Positions 1 to 5,440 are shown, numbered from the stretch's first letter. The stretch is DNA of 5,440 bases from Arenimonas sp. (GCA_003497545.1 DNNT01000060.1:215-5654), one strand, 5' to 3'. Numbers and translations: made by a program. Notes: generated by a model from the sequence alone, not told the origin.

Positions 1-288
1 GTCGCCGACGCCGCCGGTGGAATGTTTGTCGAGCACCGGGCCGGTGATTGCCGCGGCGCGCCAGTTCAGGCGCCGGCCGCTGTCGCACATGGCCAGGGTG
101 AGCGCCGCGGTTTCGTCGCGGTCCATGCCGCGCAGGCACACGGCCATGGCGAAGGCGCCGAGCTGGCCGTCGCTGAGCCGGCCGTCGGCGATGCCGGCGA
201 TGAACCCCCGCAGCTCCGACGCGGCGAGTGCGTGGCCGTCGCGCTTGCGGCGCAGCACGGCTTGCGGCGAGGGCGCGGCGAGGGCCAT
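1..288 (-). CDS. deoA: Thymidine phosphorylase, N-terminal part (cut by left window edge)
   Basis: This gene encodes the first 96 residues of thymidine phosphorylase, which splits thymidine with phosphate into thymine and 2-deoxyribose-1-phosphate in the cytoplasm (pyrimidine deoxynucleoside salvage). The evidence is a near-continuous match to remembered E. coli DeoA: RRKRDGHAL at residues 13-21, the segment around SDGQLGAFAMAV at 39-50, GMDRDE at 54-59, and the signature DKHSTGGVGD at 87-96. The Lys and Ser of KHS (K88, S90) align with the phosphate-binding Lys84 and Ser86 of E. coli. Family members are about 440 residues, so roughly three quarters of the protein lies off the window. The ATG at 288 follows the deoC stop after a single base and has no clear Shine-Dalgarno sequence, so translation is probably coupled to deoC. 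The start gives an N-terminus about four residues longer than that of E. coli. Nothing looks broken. Confidence 0.95.
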   Translation of the reverse strand, partial: MALAAPSPQAVLRRKRDGHALAASELRGFIAGIADGRLSDGQLGAFAMAVCLRGMDRDETAALTLAMCDSGRRLNWRAAAITGPVLDKHSTGGVGD

Positions 289-289
289 G

Positions 290-1033
290 TCAGGCCGTCG
301 GCGAAAGCTGTGCGAGCACCGCTTCGGCCAGGCTGCTGGCGCCGATGCGGAAACGCGTGGGCGTGACCCACAGCGGGCCGAGCAGGCGCGCGGCGATGTC
401 GACGTAGCGGGCGGCTTCCTCGGGCGTGCGGATGCCGCCGGCGGCCTTGAAGCCGCAGTGGCCGCCGGTGTCGGCGATGGCCTGCAGCATCACTTCGGCC
501 GCTTCCGGCGTGGCGTGCACGCGCGCCTTGCCGGTGGAGGTCTTGATGAAGTCGGCACCGGCGTGGATGGCCAGCAGCGAGGCTTCGCGGATGCGCCCGG
601 CGCTGCCCAGTTCGCCGCTTTCGATGATGACCTTCAGCGGCAGCGGGCCGCTGGCTTCGCGCACGGCCACCAGGCAGGCGACCACGGCGTCGGGGTCGTC
701 GTCGAGCAGGGCGTTCCAGGGCAGGACGGCGTCGATTTCCTGGGCGCCGGCGCCGCAGGCGCGGTGGATCTCGCGGCGGCAGCGCGCCGGGTCGGCGGCG
801 CCGTCGGGGAAGTTCACCACGGTGGCGATGGCCACGCCGGCCAGGCCGCGGCGCAGCAGGCCGTCGCGGGCCGTGGTGATCATTTCCGGGTGCACGCACA
901 GCGCGGCGGGCGCCACCGGCAGGCGGGCGGCCAGGTCGCAGAGTGCGGCGATGTCGGCGGGGGTGTCGGCGTCGCCCAGGCGCGTCAGGTCGAGGCAGGC
1001 GAGCAGGCGGCGGAGCGGGGCGGGCGTGTCCAT
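290..1033 (-). CDS. deoC: Deoxyribose-phosphate aldolase (DERA)
   Basis: This is a complete 247-residue class I aldolase that cleaves 2-deoxy-D-ribose-5-phosphate into acetaldehyde and glyceraldehyde-3-phosphate in the cytoplasm. The E. coli enzyme has about 259 residues. All expected motifs are present in order: LDLTRL at 14-19, ATVVNFPDG at 70-78, EIDAVLPW at 99-106, LKVIIESGEL at 133-142, ADFIKTSTGK at 160-169 and GFKAAGGIRT at 194-203. By alignment with E. coli DERA, K164 is the Schiff-base lysine (K167 in E. coli), and D101 and K196 form the proton relay (D102 and K201). The ATG at 1033 is favoured because the essential LDLT motif begins only 14 residues later, although no good Shine-Dalgarno sequence precedes it. 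A perfect GC-rich hairpin lies just upstream in the leader. deoA follows after one base, and phosphopentomutase, the usual linking step, is not in the window. The gene is divergent from the secreted nuclease. Confidence 0.97.
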   Translation of the reverse strand: MDTPAPLRRLLACLDLTRLGDADTPADIAALCDLAARLPVAPAALCVHPEMITTARDGLLRRGLAGVAIATVVNFPDGAADPARCRREIHRACGAGAQEIDAVLPWNALLDDDPDAVVACLVAVREASGPLPLKVIIESGELGSAGRIREASLLAIHAGADFIKTSTGKARVHATPEAAEVMLQAIADTGGHCGFKAAGGIRTPEEAARYVDIAARLLGPLWVTPTRFRIGASSLAEAVLAQLSPTA

Positions 1034-1052
1034 GCTTGGCAGTCTGCGGCCG

Positions 1053-1068
1053 GGCCGGGGCGCCGGCC
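1053..1068. repeat. Perfect inverted repeat in the deoC leader
   Basis: The arms GGCCGG (1053-1058) and CCGGCC (1063-1068) are perfect complements around a 4-base loop. On the minus strand the element ends 19 bases before the deoC ATG, so a deoC mRNA would carry a strong hairpin close to its translation start. No termination-like T run follows on either strand. It could be a structural control element, or simply a product of extreme GC content. Confidence 0.5.
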
Positions 1069-1084
1069 TTGACTGAAATCAGGT

Positions 1085-1115
1085 GGGCCGCGGGCGGCCC
1101 GGGCCGGGGCCCGGG
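1085..1115. repeat. Two overlapping GC-rich palindromes in the divergent promoter region
   Basis: The first inverted repeat is GGGCCG (1085-1090) against CGGCCC (1095-1100) with a 4-base loop. The second is CCCGGGCC (1098-1105) against GGCCCGGG (1108-1115), eight perfect pairs around GG, more realistically seven pairs with a 4-base loop. They share bases 1098-1100, so the two hairpins would compete. No gene ends here, since both neighbours start outward, so a terminator is unlikely. They lie just upstream of a possible -10 element for the nuclease, which would suit an operator or a cruciform-type site. No known operator consensus was recognised. Confidence 0.55.
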
Positions 1116-1135
1116 TCGGCGTTGTCATCTTTCTC

Positions 1136-1144
1136 TGATATATC
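1136..1144 (+). promoter_or_regulatory. Possible extended -10 promoter element for the secreted nuclease gene
   Basis: The sequence TGATATATC holds a TG-N extended -10 followed by TATATC, which matches the TATAAT consensus at four of six positions. It is the most AT-rich spot in the divergent region, and its last eight bases form a perfect palindrome (GATATATC). Transcription would start near 1151, giving a leader of about 18 bases before the ATG at 1169. No convincing -35 box sits 16-18 bases upstream. A TTGTCA at 1122-1127 is too close to serve. This is a weak prediction. Confidence 0.3.
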
Positions 1145-1157
1145 TCCCCGCCTTCCC

Positions 1158-1163
1158 AGGGGG
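1158..1163 (+). promoter_or_regulatory. Shine-Dalgarno site for the secreted nuclease
   Basis: AGGGGG ends five bases before the ATG at 1169. It is the clearest ribosome binding site in the window and fixes the start of the nuclease, in agreement with the signal peptide that begins there. Confidence 0.7.
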
Positions 1164-1168
1164 CTGAG

Positions 1169-3316
1169 ATGCGTCGAATTCTTATGTTGCTGGGCCTGGC
1201 CGTGGCACTTCCGGCCGGCGCCGAGGTCTTCGTCAACGAGCTGCACTACGACAACGCCGGCACCGACGCCGGCGAGGCGGTCGAGGTGCTGGCCACGGCC
1301 GGCGAGGACCTGTCGCAGAACAGCCTGGTCCTCTACAACGGCAGCGGCGGCGTCCGCTACGACACCGACGTGCTGCCGGCCGGAAGCGCGGTGAGCTGCG
1401 GCTCCGAAGTGCGCGTCGCGGTGCTCAGCTACCCGGCCAACGGCATCCAGAACGGCAACCCGGACGGCCTGGCCCTGGTGGGCCCGGGCGACGCGGTGAT
1501 CCAGTTCCTGAGCTACGGCGGCGCCTTCACCGCCACCGACGGCCCGGCCGCGGGGCTCACGTCCACCAACCTTCCCGTCGCTGAAAGCAGCGCGACCCTG
1601 GCCGGCCAGTCGCTGCAGCTGGGCGGCACCGGGGCGGCTTACGCCGATTTCAGCTGGAACGCGCCGGCGTCCGACACCTTCGGCGACTGCAACACGGGCC
1701 AGTCCTTCACCCTCGGCCCGCCGGTCAACGTGGCGCCCAGCGTGCAGTCGTCGGTGCCGGCGGCGGGTGGCTCGGTGACGCCGGGCACGCAGGCTTTCTC
1801 GGTCACCTTCAGCGAAACCGTCACCGCGCAGGCCTCCGCCTTCGCCATGAGCTGCAGCCAGGCGGGCACCGTGCCGCTGTCGCTGGCCGCCAACAACGCG
1901 CGCACGATGGCGCTGTCGACGACGGCCGTGCTGGCGAATGGCGACAGCTGCACGCTCAGGGTGCTGGCCGCGGGCATCACCGACAGCGAGGGCCTGCGCC
2001 CGGTGCAGGACGAGGCCATCGCCTTCGCCGTGGCCGCCGCGCCCAACGTGCGCCCCAGCGTGGTGTCGAGCACGCCGGCCCGCAATGCCGCCGGCGTGGC
2101 GCCGGCCACCGACCTGCGCATCGTATTCAGCGAGATGGTTTCCGCCGACAGCGGGTCCTTCGTGCTGCAGTGTTCGGAGAGCGGGCTGTTCCCGTCGCTG
2201 TTCATGTACAAGGTGCTGGAAACCACGGCGGAAGGCGGCCGCGCCGTCACCCTGTCGCCGCGCACGCTGCTGGCCGAGGGCGAGACCTGCACGCTGACCG
2301 TGCTGGCCGGGCGCGTCACCGACCGCGACAACGAGGCGATGGCCGCCGACCACGTGGTGGTCTTCACCATCGCGGGCCCGGTGGGCGAGTACTACCGGCA
2401 GGTGAACACCAGCAGCCCCGACCAGCTGCGCTGCTCGCTGCACGCCACCATCCGCGGCCACACGGTGTACCCGTACACCGCCGCCACCACCGACACCTGG
2501 GACATCCTGAACATCGCCGACGAGGACCCGGCCAACCCGGCCAACATCCTCGACGTCTACCGCAACGCCAGCTACACCAAGATCGCGGGCGGCACCGGTG
2601 CGTACAACCGCGAGCACACCTGGCCGAAGTCGCTGGGTTTCAGCAGCGAGACCGGCAACCTGGGGCTGCCCAATGCCCCGCACACCGACACCCACATGCT
2701 CCATGCGAGCGACACCGGCTACAACAGCGAGCGCAGCAACAGCCCCTACGGCAACTGCCCGCCCGCCAACGGCTGTGCCGAGCTGGTGACGCAGGTGAAC
2801 AACGGCGCCGGCGGCGGCAGTGGCGTGTACCCGGGCAATTCCAACTGGGTGGGCGGCGACACCTTCCAGACGTGGAACGGCCGCAAGGGCAACGTGGCGC
2901 GCGCCGTGCTGTACATGGCCATCCGCTACGAAGGCGGCACCCATCCGGCCACTGGCCAGAACGAGCCGGACCTGGAGCTCACCGACAACCGCGCGCTGAT
3001 CGTGGCCACGTCCTCGTCGCCCGCGTACATGGGCTTCCTGGGCACGCTGCTCGAATGGCACCAGGCCGATCCGCCCGATGCGCAGGAGCGCGAGCGCAAC
3101 GAAGTGATCTTCAGCTTCCAGGGCAACCGCAACCCGTTCATCGACCACCCGGAGTGGGCGACGCCGGCCCTGTTCACTTCCAGCCAGCCGCAGAACTGCC
3201 AGCTGGCGAACCAGGCGGCGGCCCGGTCGGCGCCCGAGCGGATGCCTCAGCCGGCGTGGTCGTCGAACAGGCCCGGCGGCCAGCAGGGTTCCGGGCCTTC
3301 GCCCGCGCGGCAGTAG
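1169..3316 (+). CDS. Secreted multidomain endonuclease I (signal peptide, lamin-tail-like, two Ig-like domains, nuclease)
   Basis: This 715-residue exported DNase/RNase-type enzyme has a signal peptide at residues 1-18 (MRR, hydrophobic core, cleavage after AGA). Residues 19 to about 183 resemble a lamin-tail domain, opening with VFVNELHYDN. Two Big_5-type Ig-like repeats follow at about 187-290 and 293-402; each carries a Cys pair (C229/C261 and C335/C374) that probably forms a disulfide. The endonuclease I domain spans about 405-670. Its catalytic motif NREHTWPKS is at 480-488; by analogy with Vvn/EndA nucleases, H483 is the general base, and E482 and N519 (in TGYNSERSN) bind Mg2+. The family signatures GNVARAVLYMAIRYEGG (574-590) and QGNRNPFIDHPEWA (651-664) are intact. 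Classical EndA/Vvn enzymes have about 230 residues, so the N-terminal 400 residues are accessory, likely for surface or substrate attachment. The last 24 codons run antisense over the end of the next gene and look like a non-conserved tail. Likely roles are nutrient DNA scavenging, biofilm or extracellular-trap degradation, or phosphate acquisition (inference). Confidence 0.92.
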   Translation: MRRILMLLGLAVALPAGAEVFVNELHYDNAGTDAGEAVEVLATAGEDLSQNSLVLYNGSGGVRYDTDVLPAGSAVSCGSEVRVAVLSYPANGIQNGNPDGLALVGPGDAVIQFLSYGGAFTATDGPAAGLTSTNLPVAESSATLAGQSLQLGGTGAAYADFSWNAPASDTFGDCNTGQSFTLGPPVNVAPSVQSSVPAAGGSVTPGTQAFSVTFSETVTAQASAFAMSCSQAGTVPLSLAANNARTMALSTTAVLANGDSCTLRVLAAGITDSEGLRPVQDEAIAFAVAAAPNVRPSVVSSTPARNAAGVAPATDLRIVFSEMVSADSGSFVLQCSESGLFPSLFMYKVLETTAEGGRAVTLSPRTLLAEGETCTLTVLAGRVTDRDNEAMAADHVVVFTIAGPVGEYYRQVNTSSPDQLRCSLHATIRGHTVYPYTAATTDTWDILNIADEDPANPANILDVYRNASYTKIAGGTGAYNREHTWPKSLGFSSETGNLGLPNAPHTDTHMLHASDTGYNSERSNSPYGNCPPANGCAELVTQVNNGAGGGSGVYPGNSNWVGGDTFQTWNGRKGNVARAVLYMAIRYEGGTHPATGQNEPDLELTDNRALIVATSSSPAYMGFLGTLLEWHQADPPDAQERERNEVIFSFQGNRNPFIDHPEWATPALFTSSQPQNCQLANQAAARSAPERMPQPAWSSNRPGGQQGSGPSPARQ

Positions 3317-3741
3317 TGGCAGGGCGCCAGGTGCGCCCGGCCCTGCTCGTCGATGCGCACCCAGGCGGCCTGGCGGTAGGCCTGGGCCAGCATGGCCACG
3401 GGTTCGCCTTCGCCGCCGAGCACCAGGAAGCCGGGTTCGTTCCAGCGGCCGTCTTCGCTGCCGCCGTCCGAGCGCAGGCGAACGAGGCCGAGTGAATCAA
3501 TCGCGGCGGCCAGCGCGGCGTTCGCGGCGGCGTTGGCTTCGTCCGACTGCTGCTGGCCGAAGGGGTTTTCGCCGGTGACCAGGCCGCCCTGCGCCACGCC
3601 GTGGCGCGCCAGCAGCGCGGCCATGGCCGGGTTGGCCTGGCCGATGCGCAGTTCGATTTTCGAGTCGCCGTCGTACACGCGGTAAACCGCGTCGGCGAAG
3701 GCGGCCATCATGGCGGCGGGCGGGGGCAGGCGCTGGGTCAC
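3247..3741 (-). CDS. DUF3293 domain-containing protein
   Basis: This is a small cytoplasmic protein of unknown function, with no signal peptide or membrane segment. With a GTG start at 3741 it has 164 residues. ATG codons at 3711 and 3708 would give 154 or 153, and no start has a clear Shine-Dalgarno sequence. The family assignment rests on the typical run YRV....IELRIGQANPAM (20-40), HGV (47-49), TGENPFGQQQSDEAN (56-70), GRWNEPGFLVLG (98-109) and a final AYRQAAWVRID (121-131), which match the DUF3293 pattern as I remember it. The C-terminal tail contains CHYC (141-144) and another Cys at 153, which could bind metal, but a single CxxC is weak evidence. The gene converges on the nuclease with a 70 bp overlap and diverges from the SDH-type protease. 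A CATAAT box at 3753-3748 would put transcription almost exactly on the GTG. Confidence 0.8.
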   Translation of the reverse strand: MTQRLPPPAAMMAAFADAVYRVYDGDSKIELRIGQANPAMAALLARHGVAQGGLVTGENPFGQQQSDEANAAANAALAAAIDSLGLVRLRSDGGSEDGRWNEPGFLVLGGEGEPVAMLAQAYRQAAWVRIDEQGRAHLAPCHYCRAGEGPEPCWPPGLFDDHAG

Positions 3742-3856
3742 GGGCAGATTATGGCGCTTCCCCGCGGCGCCGGTGGCATCGGCCCGATCCGCATTGCCAA
3801 GATGCCCGCAGGGGAAGACACTCCCGGAGCGAATCCTGCGCTGCGGGCGACGGCCA

Positions 3857-4693
3857 ATGGACATCACCGTTTTCATCTGGGCCTTTGGTGCGGCAGTCCT
3901 GCTGCTGCCGCTGGTGCAGCGACGCCTGCTGGAGGCGGCGCGGCGACGACTGCGCCAGCGCATCGAGCACCAGCGCGGCAGTCGCGTCATCCTGCTGGTG
4001 CACCGCGAAGAAAGCATGAGCCTGTTCGGCTTCAACTTCATGCGTTTCCTGGACGTCCAGGATTCGGAAGAGATCGTGCGCGCGATCATGCAGACCGATC
4101 CCCGGACACCCATCGACCTGATACTCCATACCCCGGGCGGGTTGGCGCTCGCTTCGCTGCAGATCGCCAGGGCCGTGGCGCGCCACAAGGCGAACGTGAC
4201 GGCCTTCGTGCCGCATTACGCCATGTCCGGCGGCACCCTGATCGCCCTCGCCGCCGACCAGATCGTGATGTGCGAGCACGCCGTGCTCGGGCCGATCGAC
4301 CCGCAGGTGGGCGGCTACCCGGCGGGCTCGGTGCTGCGTGCCGTGTCCCGCAAGGAAGACAAGGACGTCGAAGACAACACGCTCATCCTGGCCGACCAGG
4401 CGGAGATGGCCATCACCCAGCTGCGGCGCGCGGTCGCCAGCCTGCTGGCGCCGTCGCTGCGCGAGGACATCGCCGACTACGTCGCCGACCAGCTCTCGCA
4501 GGGGCAATGGACCCACGACTACCCGATCACGCCGGAAGAGGCGAAGGGCATGGGGCTGCCGGTGGCCACCGACATGCCGCCCGAGATCCTGCAGATGATG
4601 AGCCTGTACCCGACGCCGAAGCGGGCCACGCCGAGCGTCGAATACGGCAGTGAGCGGCACCGCAAGCCCAAGGCGCCGCGGGAGGCGGTCTAG
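3857..4693 (+). CDS. Membrane-anchored Clp-fold serine protease, SDH (serine dehydrogenase proteinase) family
   Basis: This 278-residue protein belongs to the ClpP/crotonase-fold SDH proteinase family (Pfam SDH_sah type), ATP-independent peptidases whose physiological substrates are largely unknown. Residues 4-20 form one hydrophobic segment followed by a strongly basic stretch (QRRLLEAARRRLRQR), as in an N-terminal anchor with the catalytic domain in the cytoplasm. The core shows HTPGG (91-95, oxyanion-hole type), YAMSGGTLIALAADQI (121-136) with candidate nucleophile S124, LGPIDPQ (144-150) and WTHDYPIT (218-225), all features I associate with this family. The ATG at 3857 was chosen because it directly precedes the hydrophobic segment; the open frame continues upstream to 3710 but the extra residues look like low-quality GC-rich translation. 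The Shine-Dalgarno is poor. A possible -35 TTGCCA at 3794-3799 has only a weak -10 (GACACT) 17 bases on. The gene appears monocistronic. Confidence 0.87.
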   Translation: MDITVFIWAFGAAVLLLPLVQRRLLEAARRRLRQRIEHQRGSRVILLVHREESMSLFGFNFMRFLDVQDSEEIVRAIMQTDPRTPIDLILHTPGGLALASLQIARAVARHKANVTAFVPHYAMSGGTLIALAADQIVMCEHAVLGPIDPQVGGYPAGSVLRAVSRKEDKDVEDNTLILADQAEMAITQLRRAVASLLAPSLREDIADYVADQLSQGQWTHDYPITPEEAKGMGLPVATDMPPEILQMMSLYPTPKRATPSVEYGSERHRKPKAPREAV

Positions 4694-4834
4694 GAGGCCT
4701 GCGGGCCGGGTGTCCTGGCTTGGCAGTGGTTGCCAGCGACATGGTCAGTCTCGACCGGAAACGGCGATCAATTGAGCCGGCACACGCGCCAGCCAACTGG
4801 CTTCACGATCCACCTCAGGTCAGGTCGGCGACGC
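4694..4834. other. Convergent intergenic gap, no gene seen
   Basis: This gap lies between the 3' ends of the SDH-type protease and the RES gene. It holds a small stem (TGGCA at 4721-4725 with TGCCA at 4731-4735, 5-base loop) and a short palindrome AGCCAACTGGCT at about 4792-4803. Neither is followed by a T run on either strand, so no intrinsic terminator can be called. No small ORF with a ribosome binding site or RNA gene was recognised. It looks somewhat less GC-rich than its surroundings. Confidence 0.6.
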
Positions 4835-5440
4835 CTACAGCTCCATCGTCTGTTCGGCGATCACCACCTGGGCAATTCGAGCGCCGTCCCAGAAGTAGGT
4901 CAGATGCGCCCCCTGCAGGACGGGGCCCAACAGGTCGGGGTAGAACACCGCGGCGCACTGCCCGCCGGCGTGGCGCACGCTGTCATAGACCACGCCGTTG
5001 CTTCCCGCGGCGCGCCACTCGGCGGCAGCGCGCTGGCTGGCCACGTAGCTGTGCGGGTCATGTAGTTCCGGCCACCCGCCCCGGACGTCATGCAGCTCAC
5101 CGGCCAGGTCGCCCACATAGCACCGCATCTCGATGTGGCAGCGCGGCTCCCGGGTGCGCGCCAGGAAGCGGTTGCGGTGATGGACGGTCTCGCGAATCGC
5201 CGTCTCGCGATCCAGGGCGGCGTAGTACACGCCGCAATCGCCCGGCGAAAACCGGGAGCCCTCCGGGTTCGGGTGAGTGAAGGCCGCCATGATGGGCGTG
5301 GTGCCGGGCCCGGAAATGCGGCGCTGGGGCGGAACGAGGGCGATCGTGCCCATTTCCGCGCGCAAGCGAGGGTTGGTCAGGCCTTCGATTTCGTAGAGCG
5401 CCTCCAGGTCGCCCGGCTCCGCGATGGCGTCGAACAGGCC
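4835..5440 (-). CDS. RES domain protein, probable NAD+-degrading toxin of a Xre/MbcA/ParS-type toxin-antitoxin pair (N-terminus off the window)
   Basis: The reading frame is open from the right edge to a TAG at 4835, giving the last 201 residues. Numbering from the edge, the RES family pattern is clear: LTNPRLRAEMG (21-31), SGPGTTPIMAAFTHPNPEGS (43-62), RFSPGDCGVYYAA (63-75), ETAIRETVHHRNRF (79-92), YVASQ (132-136), GVVYDSVRHAGGQCAAVFYP (149-168) and a final QGAHLTYFWDGARI (176-189). The three residues that name the family appear to be R63, E84 and S154, with Y73 in the usual tyrosine position, so the active site looks intact. Studied RES toxins (MbcT, the P. putida RES protein) degrade NAD+, and ParT ADP-ribosylates Prs. 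Homologues of this longer subtype have about 230 residues, so roughly 30 are missing. An antitoxin of the DUF2384/Xre type would normally lie just upstream, past 5440. Some homologues of this subtype may be solitary, so toxicity is inferred. Confidence 0.88.
   Translation of the reverse strand, partial: GLFDAIAEPGDLEALYEIEGLTNPRLRAEMGTIALVPPQRRISGPGTTPIMAAFTHPNPEGSRFSPGDCGVYYAALDRETAIRETVHHRNRFLARTREPRCHIEMRCYVGDLAGELHDVRGGWPELHDPHSYVASQRAAAEWRAAGSNGVVYDSVRHAGGQCAAVFYPDLLGPVLQGAHLTYFWDGARIAQVVIAEQTMEL

Noticed and set aside
17..1072. A 351-codon open frame on the plus strand opposite deoA and deoC
   Set aside because: It is low-complexity Ala/Gly/Arg-rich translation without motifs, while deoA and deoC on the minus strand match known enzymes throughout.
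1085..1115. Reading the GC-rich palindromes as a rho-independent terminator
   Set aside because: Both flanking genes start here and run outward, so there is no transcript to end, and no T run follows the stems on either strand.
2527..2547. A short direct repeat (CCCGGCCAA twice) within the nuclease
   Set aside because: Two copies of nine bases encode a Pro-Ala-Asn doublet in frame. This is normal for GC-rich coding sequence and has no sign of wider repetition.
1079..3148. A 689-codon open frame on the minus strand, antisense to the nuclease
   Set aside because: It is rich in Arg, Ala, Gly, Val and His in a pattern typical of the reverse complement of GC-rich coding DNA. It shows no recognisable domain, and the opposite strand has an intact signal peptide and complete catalytic motifs.
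2170..3495. A 441-codon plus-strand open frame overlapping the nuclease in another frame
   Set aside because: Its composition is dominated by Arg, Gln, His, Pro and Ala, with no domain. It is a frame shadow of the nuclease and of the DUF3293 antisense strand.
3710..3856. A 49-residue N-terminal extension of the SDH-type protease
   Set aside because: It would overlap the DUF3293 start region and place a basic, Pro/Gly-rich stretch before the membrane segment. The ATG at 3857 sits directly at the hydrophobic segment, as expected for the family.
3742..4188. Upstream extension of the DUF3293 frame to 4188
   Set aside because: The extra 149 residues run antisense through the start of the SDH-type protease, are Arg/Ser/Met-rich and lack family similarity. 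The family core begins near residue 20 of the shorter protein.
3601..4660. Long open frames on both strands over the SDH-type protease (3601-4653 plus, 3749-4660 minus)
   Set aside because: Neither contains a recognisable motif, and the protease frame between them holds all the expected signatures. They are shadow frames of GC-rich DNA.
4715..4736. A small stem-loop after the SDH-type protease as a terminator
   Set aside because: The stem has only five base pairs and no T run on either strand, and two alternative pairings of equal strength exist, so it is not distinguishable from chance.
4730..4834. A possible remnant of a mobile element in the gap before the RES gene
   Set aside because: The short translation has no recognisable transposase or integrase motif, and no inverted terminal repeats or target duplications were seen.

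Overview
This 5.4 kb window is very GC-rich (about 70% by eye) and densely coding, with strong G/C preference at third codon positions and short intergenic gaps. Gene content and codon style fit a high-GC proteobacterium. A gammaproteobacterium of the Lysobacter/Luteimonas/Xanthomonas type is my best guess, but that is inference: no rRNA or other taxonomic marker is present. No mobile element, CRISPR array, tRNA or rRNA was seen.

Layout. (1) Positions 1-1033, minus strand: a deoxynucleoside-catabolism operon, deoC (deoxyribose-phosphate aldolase) followed after one base by deoA (thymidine phosphorylase), which is cut by the left edge. (2) Positions 1034-1168: a divergent intergenic region with three perfect GC-rich inverted repeats, a possible extended -10 element and a good ribosome binding site for the next gene. 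(3) Positions 1169-3316, plus strand: a large secreted nuclease with signal peptide, lamin-tail-like domain, two Ig-like (Big_5-type) domains and an endonuclease I catalytic domain. (4) Positions 3247-3741, minus strand: a DUF3293-type protein of unknown function, overlapping the nuclease tail-to-tail by 70 bp. (5) Positions 3857-4693, plus strand: a membrane-anchored Clp-fold serine protease of the SDH (serine dehydrogenase proteinase) type. (6) Positions 4694-4834: a convergent gap with no gene. (7) Positions 4835-5440, minus strand: a RES-domain protein, the NAD+-degrading toxin family, whose N-terminus lies off the right edge. A partner antitoxin, if there is one, should also lie beyond that edge.

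How the genes may work together. The most coherent idea is extracellular DNA scavenging. The secreted nuclease could cut DNA outside the cell or in the periplasm, and the divergently transcribed deoC-deoA pair could route the resulting deoxynucleosides into central metabolism. The palindrome-rich region between them is a plausible shared control point. This is inference from gene order only. The DUF3293 protein, the SDH-type protease and the RES protein have no clear link to that theme or to each other. Every gene belongs to a recognisable family and I do not see a clearly new system. The best leads are the nuclease/deo pairing with its palindromes and the RES toxin module running off the right edge.
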